19,932 nt of DNA, from NCBI GenBank assembly GCA_033791105.1, contig JASJHI010000013.1:1-19932 (forward strand), given 5' to 3'. The DNA comes from JASJHI01 sp033791105. Lineage in GTDB: Bacteria > Actinomycetota > Acidimicrobiia > Acidimicrobiales > Ilumatobacteraceae. This document shows positions 14,140-19,932 of the stretch, one piece after another. A program made the translations under genes and the position numbers. The notes under the pieces are model-generated. The model made no database searches and was not told the origin of the DNA. It saw only the letters and a list, made by a program, of their open reading frames with translations. The stretch's first letter is position 1. Each line of letters opens with the position of its first letter.

Positions 14140-14740
14140 CGACGCCGCGCTGCTGGTGATCGACGTGCAACAGGGTGTGGACGACCTCGTCTACTACGGC
14201 GGGCCGACCGGCCGGCGCAACAACCCCGCCGCCGAGCAGAACATGCTGGACCTGATCGCCGCATGGCGGGTCCGAGGTCTGCCGATCTTCTTCTCGCTGC
14301 ACGACTCTCGCGAGCAGTGTTCGCCGCTCAAGCTGTCGTTGCCGACGGGTGCCTCCAAGCCCGGTTTCGAGCCCTGTCCCGGCGATGGGATCGTCACCAA
14401 AGACGTCAACGGCGCGTTCATCGGAACCGACTTGGAGATCCAGCTCCGGCGGGCGGGGATCAGGCGCATCGCGATCGTTGGTTTCTTCACCAACATGTGC
14501 GTCGAGACCACGACGCGCCAGGCCGGCAACCTCGGCTTCGACACGTATCTCGGTCACGACGGGTGCGCGGCGACGAACCGCATCGGGCTGGACAACGTCG
14601 ATCGTGATCCCGAACTCGTTCACGACATGGCGGTCGCCAACCTGCACGGCGAGTTCTGCACCGCAGTGGCCACGACAGACCTGGCCTCGCTCCTCACCGA
14701 GGACCGCGACGACCTCGATCGGTCGCAAGGCAACGAGTGA
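14114..14740 (+). CDS. Isochorismatase-like cysteine hydrolase
   Basis: 208-aa cytoplasmic hydrolase of the isochorismatase-like superfamily. The Asp-Lys-Cys triad can be assigned: D17 in LLVIDVQQGV, K96 in GIVTKDVNGAF and C129 in FFTNMCVETTTRQAG. The family also shows its cis-peptide neighbourhood just before the cysteine. The cysteine makes it an amidase-type member (nicotinamidase, N-carbamoylsarcosine amidase, RutB-like) rather than a true isochorismatase. Starts at 14114 or 14120 are both possible, and both overlap the nitroreductase gene. The stop overlaps the next start (GTGA). An amide- or ureido-cleaving enzyme directly coupled to an amidinohydrolase suggests stepwise nitrogen release from one compound. 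That is inference. Confidence 0.88.
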   Translation: MPMIKRFGDDAALLVIDVQQGVDDLVYYGGPTGRRNNPAAEQNMLDLIAAWRVRGLPIFFSLHDSREQCSPLKLSLPTGASKPGFEPCPGDGIVTKDVNGAFIGTDLEIQLRRAGIRRIAIVGFFTNMCVETTTRQAGNLGFDTYLGHDGCAATNRIGLDNVDRDPELVHDMAVANLHGEFCTAVATTDLASLLTEDRDDLDRSQGNE

Positions 14741-15618
14741 GCATCGACTTCGGTGCTCACTCCACGAGCACCCGCCTCGGTTCGGTTGCCGTGCGCCGTC
14801 CGCCCGCAGCCCTCGGCTCGGCCGATCCCGAGGCGTGGCACTACGCCGCGCCGATCGACCTGGACCGTGCCCGGGCCGAACACCGCCGTTTCGTCGATCT
14901 GCTCGACGCGTCCGGTGCGGACGTTCTGTTCATCGACGATGAACCCGACGAACAGCCCGATTCGGTCTTCACCTACGACGCTTCGCTCGTCACGCGAGCT
15001 GGTGCGGTGTTGTTCCACATGGGCAAAGCGGCACGTCGACCCGAAGCCGAACTCCACGAGGCGTTCTACGGCAGCGTCGGCATCCCGATCCTCGGACGAG
15101 TCGATGCGCCAGGCACGATCGAGGGCGGCGACACGCTGTGGATCGACGAAAACACCCTTGCGGTCGGCCGCGGATACCGCACCAACGACGACGGCATCGG
15201 CCAGCTGGCATCGATCATGGCCTCGATCGACGTCGACGTCGTCTCGTTCGACCTACCCGTCCATCACGGATCCGAGGCGTGCCTTCACCTCATGTCGCTC
15301 GTCAGCATGTGTGCGCCGGACCTGGCGCTCGTCCACCTTCCGCTGCTTCCGGTGCGGCTGCTCGAGCTGCTCGAGCGCAGCGGCTACGAACTCGTCGTCG
15401 CGCCGCCGGAGGAATTCGCCCGCACCGGTGGCATCAGCTGCAATGTGCTCGCGACTGGGCCACGCGCGATCCTGATGGTCGAGGGCGCACCCCAGACCGA
15501 GGCCGCATTGCGCGACGCCGAGTGCACCGTCACGACGTTTTCGGGTGTCGACCTCTGCTCCAAGACCGAAGGCGGTCCGACCTGTCTGACCCGACCACTG
15601 TTGCGAGTGGGAGCCTGA
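14737..15618 (+). CDS. DDAH/arginine deiminase-like amidinohydrolase
   Basis: 293-aa member of the amidinotransferase/guanidine-modifying superfamily, five-bladed pentein fold, closest in style to dimethylarginine dimethylaminohydrolase. Expected residues are visible: EGGD (129-132) in the substrate-carboxylate loop, H184 in CLHLMSL and C283 in GGPTCLTRPL near the C-terminus as the nucleophile. DEPDEQPDSVFTYDASLV in the first third is the usual pentein blade carrying an acidic substrate-binding segment. The enzyme should hydrolyse a guanidino compound to a ureido product plus ammonia or an amine. The GTG at 14737 overlaps the previous stop. Only 15 nt separate its stop from the convergent methyltransferase stop, leaving little room for a terminator. 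Substrate unproven; arginine derivatives are the family norm. Confidence 0.85.
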   Translation: MSIDFGAHSTSTRLGSVAVRRPPAALGSADPEAWHYAAPIDLDRARAEHRRFVDLLDASGADVLFIDDEPDEQPDSVFTYDASLVTRAGAVLFHMGKAARRPEAELHEAFYGSVGIPILGRVDAPGTIEGGDTLWIDENTLAVGRGYRTNDDGIGQLASIMASIDVDVVSFDLPVHHGSEACLHLMSLVSMCAPDLALVHLPLLPVRLLELLERSGYELVVAPPEEFARTGGISCNVLATGPRAILMVEGAPQTEAALRDAECTVTTFSGVDLCSKTEGGPTCLTRPLLRVGA

Positions 15619-15633
15619 GCGGGCTCGCTGCGA

Positions 15634-16653
15634 TTACTCCGGCTTCTGCCCGACACAGTGCCAGTTCAGGGTGAGGAGCTCGGCCTCCTCGGCCTGGATG
15701 TACGACTCGCTGTTCTTGTGCAGGCGTTGCAGCAGTGCATCGGTCTTCTTCGGGATGGCCCGGATCTTGGCGAGTGACTTGAACACGGCCTCGTACTTGT
15801 CGAACAGGGCGACTTCCTTCTTGATCATCTCCACGGCACTTCGGCCCACCGACGAGATCAGCTCGAAGCCGGCGTCGCGGTAGTCATCCTCCCAGTACTT
15901 GTAGTACCAGAAGCCCCCGAACACCGTGAGTTCGCGCGTGTGCTGGATCAGGGTGCGGTGGTGCTCGTTGTCAGCGTCGTATGCGTCGAGCGCAGCGACG
16001 TCGTTGATGACGAACCGACCGCCTGGCTTCAGGACGCGCATCACCTCGGCGAAGGTGAAGGCGTGGTCGCTCACATACGTCATCGGCTGGATCGCGTAGA
16101 CCGCGTCGAATGTGGCATCAGCGAATTCGAACGGTTGGTTGAAGTCGCCGACCGTGAAGTTGGCGGCCGGCAGGTTCGGGTTCCTGTGGGCCTTGTCGAT
16201 CTGCGACGCGTCGAGGTTGATGCCGTAAGGGATCGCTCCGGTCAGCTCCGCGATGTGCTCGGCGATCGCTCCGCAGCCGCATCCCAGGTCCAACACCTTC
16301 TGGCCGGGACCGAGTTGGAGGTCGTCGGCCACGATGCGTTCGAACAGGATCTGGTTCTGCAGCACCGACTGCTCGGGGTCGATGACCGGCGGCATGTACA
16401 TCGTCTCCACCGAGCCGAGAGTGCAGAGGAGGTGGATGACCTTGTAGAGCGCCTGTAGTTCGGTGCTGCTGCCCTGGTTGTACCCCTTCACCGCAACGCC
16501 GTTGTCATGGTCGGTTTTGGTGTTCTCGGGTGAGTCGACGAAGAGCTCGCCGTAGCTGCCCATGAAGGCGTCGTAGTCCTCGTCGCTGATCGTGAGCAGG
16601 CTGCGGAGAGCACCAAGGCGATCCAGAAGGGTGGTTGGCTTGTGGCTCGTCAC
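15634..16653 (-). CDS. Sterol-methyltransferase-like SAM-dependent C-methyltransferase
   Basis: 339-aa class I SAM methyltransferase. Residues 1-80 form a helical N-terminal region. MYMPPVIDPEQSVLQNQILFE (85-105) precedes motif I VLDLGCGCGA (120-129). YGINLDASQI (143-152) matches the G-x-N-x-x-x-Q-I segment of sterol 24-C-methyltransferases. FDAVYAIQPMTYVSD (182-196) and VLKPGGRFVINDV (207-219) follow. DAYDADNEHH (223-232) resembles the post-motif segment of plant and fungal SMTs, and the end LLTLNWHCVGQKPE resembles their C-terminus. The usual SMT region I (YExGWG) is not visible. The start is GTG 16653, next to a TAGGGT -10 box, without a Shine-Dalgarno. The acceptor may be a polyisoprenoid, prenyl phosphate or sterol-like lipid, so the name is a homology description and not a proven activity. 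Confidence 0.8.
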   Translation of the reverse strand: MTSHKPTTLLDRLGALRSLLTISDEDYDAFMGSYGELFVDSPENTKTDHDNGVAVKGYNQGSSTELQALYKVIHLLCTLGSVETMYMPPVIDPEQSVLQNQILFERIVADDLQLGPGQKVLDLGCGCGAIAEHIAELTGAIPYGINLDASQIDKAHRNPNLPAANFTVGDFNQPFEFADATFDAVYAIQPMTYVSDHAFTFAEVMRVLKPGGRFVINDVAALDAYDADNEHHRTLIQHTRELTVFGGFWYYKYWEDDYRDAGFELISSVGRSAVEMIKKEVALFDKYEAVFKSLAKIRAIPKKTDALLQRLHKNSESYIQAEEAELLTLNWHCVGQKPE

Positions 16654-16658
16654 GATGA

Positions 16659-16689
16659 CCGGACCCTATTCCGCCAGGCTCCGGTCCGG
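16659..16689 (-). promoter_or_regulatory. Leaderless promoter box inside a 7-bp inverted repeat, upstream of the methyltransferase
   Basis: CCGGACC (16659-16665) and GGTCCGG (16683-16689) are perfect inverted repeats 17 nt apart. On the minus strand a TAGGGT box (16668-16663) lies at one edge and about 10 nt before the GTG at 16653. The repeat could be an operator overlapping the -10 region. No -35 is evident. Confidence 0.35.
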
Positions 16690-16795
16690 CGATGGCCGGT
16701 GCCTGAGAGTGCTGACGCGCCCCGCACGGGCCACCGATCGTCGTCCGTCCGGGTCGGTCGGCGTCACCCGAGCGGACGCGGTGGACGGTGGTTCG

Positions 16796-17250
16796 CTATT
16801 CGAACGTCGCCGCGCAGCGGACGGGGCAGTGCGGCTGGGCCGGGTTGGGGTTCGGCGTGGCGGGCGGGCACGCGGATCCCGTCCAGAAGTCGCGCAGTTC
16901 GTAGCGGAGCCGCTCGAGGCCACGAGCGAGATGGGTATCGAGGGACGAGACGCTGACGTCGAGCGCGTCGGCCGCTTCCTGTCGGGTCCAACCGTCGGCG
17001 GGGACCGGGAGGAACTTGGGCTCGCGCCGACGTCGCCCCGCCCGCGACCGCCCGACCCGGTACAAGTAGCCCGTCGAGTTGGTCAAGCCGGCGAGCCGAG
17101 CCGGTGTTCCCACCCGTATGCGAGTGCGATGCTGGTCGCCTCAAGCCCCAGATCCTGACCGAGGGCGGCGGCGAGGGCGTGCCGCAACCGCGGTTCCGCC
17201 TCGACGACGAAGTCGTCGAACCAGTCGCGGACTTCAGCCGGCTGCGTCAC
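16796..17250 (-). pseudogene. Decayed ECF sigma-70 factor gene (frameshift plus internal deletion)
   Basis: Two minus-strand frames together give a broken ECF sigma factor. The frame from GTG 17250 to TGA 17083 encodes DWFDDFVVEAEPRLRHALA and ATSIALAYGWEH, typical of sigma region 2. Sense then continues in another frame (to TAG at 16796) with LTNSTGYLYRVGRSRAGRRRR, the end of region 2. This runs straight into GWTRQEAADALDVSVSSLDTHLARGLERLR, the region 4 helix-turn-helix. The region 2-4 linker and region 4.1, usually some tens of residues, are missing between FLPVPAD and GWTRQE. One frameshift near 17095-17110 and one deletion are therefore needed to explain it. The proline- and alanine-rich tail to 16796 is probably read-through. 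No functional sigma factor can be made from this copy. Confidence 0.75.
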
Positions 17251-17373
17251 ATCGACCCCCAGACGTGCAACTCCCCCAGACCAAGTAGACCTCTCCGTGC
17301 CCGGGATCGCGCCACAACCAATATGGATCGGGCAGCCAGGCCGTGGTCCGCGACGCAGTTCCCTCTGTCACCA

Positions 17374-17386
17374 ATCCGGCGATAGG
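17374..17386 (-). repeat. Copy 1 of the ATCCGGCGATAGG motif
   Basis: ATCCGGCGATAGG on the plus strand (CCTATCGCCGGAT on the minus strand). It lies 124 bp upstream of the start of the decayed sigma-factor gene on the minus strand. It is identical over 13 nt to the copy at 19502 and over 11 nt to that at 18879. Confidence 0.7.
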
Positions 17387-17405
17387 AGGCAGTCTTGGTC
17401 GCCGC

Positions 17406-18217
17406 TTACCGCGAATCGATCACGAGTGATTGGATCGTGTGACCGACTGGTTGTGTGCGATCGCTCAGGAATCCGTGCGCAGTCCCGTGTCCATCGCGAC
17501 GTGCATGGGTGCTGGCATCGAGTGAGATCCACTCGCCAGCCGGGTAGCGGTGCAGCGCCACGGTGAGATCGGAGTTCACGTAGCGGTGGGTGGTGAACGG
17601 AACAACGTTCGACATTCCGTTCGCGTAGTCACCTGCGACGATCGCGCGGTCCAGCGGATGGATCTCCTCACCGACCAGAATCGGCGTCGTCAGTCGCAGC
17701 CACACATGCGCTGGACCGAGTTCATCGAAGGGGCGTCCGGTGATCAGGCGCACATCCATAGCATCGGAGAACGACTGCCCTTGCGGTCGGCCACTCTCTC
17801 GACTCCATCGTTCGCAGTCGTCGGGATCAGGACGCGAGATCGTGGGCGAGACGAGAAGCGACTCTTCGTCGATGCCGTTGTCCGTGATCGCGATCCGTAG
17901 ACCGCGGGCCACGAGAACCTCCGTGTCGTTTCGTCGCGAAGGACTGCATCGAGAACCTGGATGCGTCGTCCGAGCCGTCGTGGCTCGATGCCGATGCGCA
18001 ATGGGGCAAGCGGGACGGGTCGTAGCAACTCGACGCTCAGGCGGGTCAGCCGCCATGCCGCATCGTCGTTCCGCCAGCGGTCGAACATCCGGCCCACTAG
18101 GGCTGCCGGTGGCCCTCCATGCATCGCCTTCGAACTCCAAGGTCCGGCACCGATCGATCGCGGCGTGAACGTTTCCCCGTTTGGCTCGAAGACCCCGTCG
18201 ATGAACTCGTCGGTCAC
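17406..18217 (-). pseudogene. Frameshifted acyl-CoA thioesterase (TesB-like double hotdog)
   Basis: About 270 residues of a thioesterase-family protein are present in two frames. From GTG 18217, the first frame reads MTDEFIDGVFEP, then SSKAMHGGPPAALVGRMFDR, the conserved HGGPPAAL signature of this family, and continues to VLDAVLRDE. Near 17925-17932 the sense moves to another frame, TEVLVARGLRIAI, and continues through VPFTTHRYVNSDLTVALHR and GTAHGFLSDRTQPVG to IQSLVID and TAA at 17406. A single lost base (or two extra) in the GAAACGACACGG stretch explains the shift. Because this is next to an AAA run and everything else is intact, it may be a recent mutation or a sequencing error. The intact enzyme would hydrolyse acyl-CoA. 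It lies about 100 bp downstream of a second hotdog gene. Confidence 0.85.
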
Positions 18218-18316
18218 GAAGCCATCGTGACATACCGCACCCGAGTGCTACCGACGAACCGGCGCAACGAGGTCTCCCGTTCCCGGCGCTCTGCGGCACC
18301 CTCTGGCACGGGTCGG

Positions 18317-18766
18317 TCAACTGGTGTTCTGTTCGATCAGTTGGTTGACCGATGTTGAATCCGCCACCGTCTGACCACTGGACTCGGCGACGATCGTTGT
18401 CGTAGTCCACAGCGTGTTGCGCGTGCGTCGATCAGGCTTTCCCGTCACGAGGTACGTTTCGTCGAACGTGACTGGGCGGAAGAAGCGATGGTCCTCCTGC
18501 AGCGTCATCGGGAACTCGTTGTCGGCCAGCACGACCACGGCCCCGATCATCGTCCCGCAGTGCAGCGCAGCGCCGACCGCGCCGCCGTACACGAAGTCCC
18601 CGGCGTCAGGGAGATACGTGAAGACCTCACGTGACGGGGACCAACGAATGATCGCGTGGTTCTCGGTGAGTTCGAGCGCCTGGAAACCGTAGGCCTTGTT
18701 GACCTCCGTTCCCGACGTTGTGTTCATCGCGGTCCAGAACCACATGCCCCAACGATCGCCAGCCAT
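18317..18766 (-). CDS. PaaI/4HBT-like hotdog-fold protein (probable thioesterase)
   Basis: 149-aa single hotdog domain protein. EVNKAYGFQALELTENHAIIRW (about 21-42) is the typical first strand and helix entry. GDFVYGGAVGAALHCGTMIGAV (56-77) is the central helix motif, and HRFFRPVTFDETYLVTGK is the later strand. The usual HGG of PaaI-type enzymes is YGG here (residues 60-62), so catalysis may differ or the protein may bind rather than cleave acyl-CoA. ATG 18766 is preferred: a TACCGT box lies 5 nt upstream, consistent with a leaderless transcript. An internal ATG at 18727 also fits family N-termini, and a longer form to 18853 adds residues unlike the family. The next gene downstream on this strand is the frameshifted thioesterase. 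Confidence 0.75.
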   Translation of the reverse strand: MAGDRWGMWFWTAMNTTSGTEVNKAYGFQALELTENHAIIRWSPSREVFTYLPDAGDFVYGGAVGAALHCGTMIGAVVVLADNEFPMTLQEDHRFFRPVTFDETYLVTGKPDRRTRNTLWTTTTIVAESSGQTVADSTSVNQLIEQNTS

Positions 18767-18878
18767 GCAAGACGGTACATCGGCTCGTCGGGTAAGCCTG
18801 CTCCCGATCACAGCAACCCGCAACCCTCGCGGCATCTGCTGCGTACCGCCCATGGGAGTGTCGGGATGCGTCCTCGAG

Positions 18879-18889
18879 CCGGCGATAGG
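18879..18889 (-). repeat. Copy 2 of the CCGGCGATAGG motif
   Basis: CCGGCGATAGG on the plus strand, 113 bp upstream of the hotdog gene start on the minus strand. A GTGTCGGGATG element sits 21 nt before it (18858-18868), matching GTGTCCCGATG at 19465-19475 at nine of eleven positions. Confidence 0.7.
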
Positions 18890-18932
18890 TGACAGGTGTG
18901 GGACGACGAGGCGTTCTGCCCGGAGGCTGTCC

Positions 18933-19385
18933 TTATGAGGGTCTCTCAGGCTCGCCGCTGATCTCGGCGTGGAGCCGGTCCAGCTCGCCGATTGCAGCCT
19001 CCCGGTCGGCGAGGTCGAAGTAGACGATCCGTTCGAAGGCGCTCAAGTTCGAATCCAGACGCATGCAGGCGAGTGCATCACTGCGCCGATCGTCGCCGTA
19101 ATCGCTCACGTAGCAGAAGGCAGCGGATCGGTCACCTCGGACGCCGATGACCTCAGAAACGGACAAGTTCACCCGCCCGGAGCCGACCTCAGGATTGGTT
19201 GCGAGATACGCAACCCAACCTGGCCCGTCGAGTCTGCCGAAGCTGATGCCAGTCCGTCGGTCGTCGGCGTAGAAGTCGTCGGTTACCGGAGGCTCGTCGG
19301 TGGTCATGTCGGCAGCCCCCCTGCTAGCGCCCATGATGAATCGCACCAACTCGATCACCGCGTTGCTCGACTGCCCGTCCGGCAT
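18933..19385 (-). CDS. NTF2/SnoaL-like domain protein, possibly a fragment of a larger protein
   Basis: 150-aa protein whose body DDFYADDRRTG, FGRLDGPGWVAYLA, VIGVRGDRSAAFCYV and ERIVYFDLADREAAIGELDRLHAE resembles the NTF2-like domain found at the C-terminus of actinobacterial cyclase- and regulator-type proteins. In those, DxxxDDRR, VRGDRxAL and VxFDxxDxxAAxxELDxR recur. It has no obvious catalytic set. ATG 19385 is chosen because TACTTT (minus strand, 19398-19393) lies 7 nt upstream, as in a leaderless promoter; a TTG at 19394 is the alternative. The sequence upstream in the same frame (ANLLAATLNAMPDGQSSNAV) still looks protein-like, so it may be the surviving 3' part of a longer gene. Function unknown. 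Confidence 0.6.
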   Translation of the reverse strand: MPDGQSSNAVIELVRFIMGASRGAADMTTDEPPVTDDFYADDRRTGISFGRLDGPGWVAYLATNPEVGSGRVNLSVSEVIGVRGDRSAAFCYVSDYGDDRRSDALACMRLDSNLSAFERIVYFDLADREAAIGELDRLHAEISGEPERPS

Positions 19386-19392
19386 GGCGTTC

Positions 19393-19398
19393 AAAGTA
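19393..19398 (-). promoter_or_regulatory. Probable -10 box of a leaderless promoter
   Basis: TACTTT on the minus strand, 7 nt before the ATG at 19385, matching TANNNT. No good -35 hexamer at 17 or 18 nt. It also decides the start chosen for the NTF2-like gene. Confidence 0.35.
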
Positions 19399-19464
19399 GC
19401 CGCGAGCAGATTCGCGTGGGGTAGTGACGAGCTGAAAGAACTTCTCGTTCGTGCAGCCGAACCC

Positions 19465-19495
19465 GTGTCCCGATGTGTATGCCGATCAGGGACAC
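19465..19495. repeat. 7-bp inverted repeat, possible mobile-element end remnant
   Basis: GTGTCCC (19465-19471) and GGGACAC (19489-19495) are perfect inverted repeats 17 nt apart. GAT/ATC inside could extend the stem with one bulge. The third CCGGCGATAGG copy begins 7 nt later. The TGTCCC-type sequence recalls insertion-sequence ends, but no transposase or target duplication is visible. Confidence 0.45.
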
Positions 19496-19501
19496 CCTCT
19501 T

Positions 19502-19514
19502 ATCCGGCGATAGG
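19502..19514 (-). repeat. Copy 3 of the ATCCGGCGATAGG motif
   Basis: ATCCGGCGATAGG on the plus strand, identical to copy 1 over 13 nt. It lies 117 bp upstream of the NTF2-like gene start on the minus strand. Confidence 0.7.
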
Positions 19515-19835
19515 GGACGCTCGCCAACCGTCGACGGCTCGCGCGTTATGGGATGCGCTGCCGAGCACAGTCGTGCCTGATCTCGCTCAGGGCCGCCGGC
19601 CTCCAGCGCCGCGCGCGATTGGGCGATATGCGGAGGGACTTGGTCCCCAGGCTGGTCGACGCGGTCATGTCGCAGTGTCGTAACAGGTCCGGCCGCAGTG
19701 GGCTGGGGCGGTTCTCTCCTTCATCGCGAGGTCCGACGACGGGCCACTGGCCGCCCGTCTCGCGCCTATCGCGAGGATCCTGGGAACCACCAAGTCTGCG
19801 GCTCAGGGCTCGAGGCCATCGGTTTTCTTCCGTCG
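19515..19835. other. Intergenic stretch without a recognised gene
   Basis: About 320 nt between the last repeat copy and the TetR control region. No frame on either strand gives a recognisable protein, and no tRNA-like or strong terminator structure was seen. It may hold eroded coding DNA, like the neighbouring pseudogenes. Confidence 0.4.
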
Positions 19836-19840
19836 CTCAA

Positions 19841-19883
19841 TATGATGTAACCTCTATTACGTAACCCACATTATGTTAAGGAG
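19841..19883 (+). promoter_or_regulatory. Promoter, tandem operator-like repeats and ribosome binding site of a TetR-like gene
   Basis: An AT-rich island in GC-rich DNA. TATGAT (19841-19846) is a strong -10. Two tandem 14-nt units follow, ATGTAACCTCTATT (19845-19858) and ACGTAACCCACATT (19859-19872), identical at 10 of 14 positions, with a partial third beginning at 19873. Inside are GTAA-N6-TTAC and TTACGTAA palindromes, typical operator half-sites. AAGGAG (19878-19883) is a good Shine-Dalgarno 8 nt before the GTG. Repressor binding here would block transcription of its own gene. Confidence 0.6.
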
Positions 19884-19891
19884 ACCTCACC

Positions 19892-19932
19892 GTGCCCAAG
19901 ATCGTCGACCGAGTCGAGCGTCGAGCCGCGAT
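19892..19932 (+). CDS. Start of a probable TetR-family regulator, cut by window edge
   Basis: Only 13 codons are visible from GTG 19892: MPKIVDRVERRAA. This resembles the common TetR opening MPKIVDxxERRxxI that leads into the first helix of the DNA-binding domain. Start choice is supported by AAGGAG 8 nt upstream and by the operator-rich promoter. The assignment depends on those few residues and on context; the rest lies outside the window. Confidence 0.55.
   Translation, partial: MPKIVDRVERRAA

Noticed and set aside
17374..19514. Integron attC sites between the minus-strand genes
   Set aside because: Repeated intergenic motifs next to small co-oriented genes recall cassettes, but no RYYYAAC/GTTRRRY core pairs or integrase were found.
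1..19932. CRISPR array or intact transposase
   Set aside because: No regularly spaced direct repeats with unique spacers and no DDE or serine/tyrosine recombinase motif on either strand.

Overview
The window comes from a GC-rich bacterium with actinobacterial features: GTG starts, ATGA/GTGA start-stop overlaps, probable leaderless promoters (TANNNT box 5-7 nt before the start codon) and an MmpL-type exporter. The gene style suggests class Acidimicrobiia (Ilumatobacter-like). That placement is an inference from protein flavour, since there is no rRNA or other marker here.

Layout. (1) 1-777 (-): N-terminal part of a propionyl-CoA synthetase, divergent from (2) an 801-aa STAND-type ATPase with a C-terminal OmpR-type winged helix (854-3259, +). 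(3) 3451-6235 (+): three translationally coupled genes, namely a PAP2-like membrane domain fused to a protein-kinase-like domain, a small lipoprotein, and a PAP2 phosphatase with intact motifs. (4) 6397-9297 (+): a large RND/MMPL exporter with its own promoter, a leader able to form mutually exclusive hairpins, and a strong hairpin after the stop. (5) 9407-9679 (+): a small membrane protein. (6) 9778-15618 (+): seven tightly packed genes, mostly for hydrolytic or redox small-molecule metabolism. They encode an ABM-fold monooxygenase, an ACMSD-type amidohydrolase, an imidazolonepropionase-type amidohydrolase, a secreted lipoprotein, and, from an apparent internal leaderless promoter, a nitroreductase, an isochorismatase-like cysteine hydrolase and a DDAH-like amidinohydrolase. 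(7) 15634-19385 (-): a sterol-methyltransferase-like enzyme, a decayed ECF sigma factor, a frameshifted acyl-CoA thioesterase, a PaaI-like hotdog protein and an NTF2-like protein. (8) 19841-19932 (+): a TetR-like control region and the first 13 codons of its gene.

The plus-strand genes to about 15.6 kb look intact and organised. The minus-strand stretch at 16.8-19.5 kb is looser, carries two pseudogenes and has one 11-13-nt motif (ATCCGGCGATAGG-like) three times, each 113-124 bp upstream of a minus-strand gene start. It looks like an eroding accessory segment.

The most interesting candidates are the pseudo-phosphatase/kinase + lipoprotein + phosphatase operon, the uncharacterised amidohydrolase/nitroreductase/amidinohydrolase cluster, the MMPL leader RNA, and the thrice-repeated motif. 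No rRNA, tRNA, CRISPR array or intact transposase was recognised.
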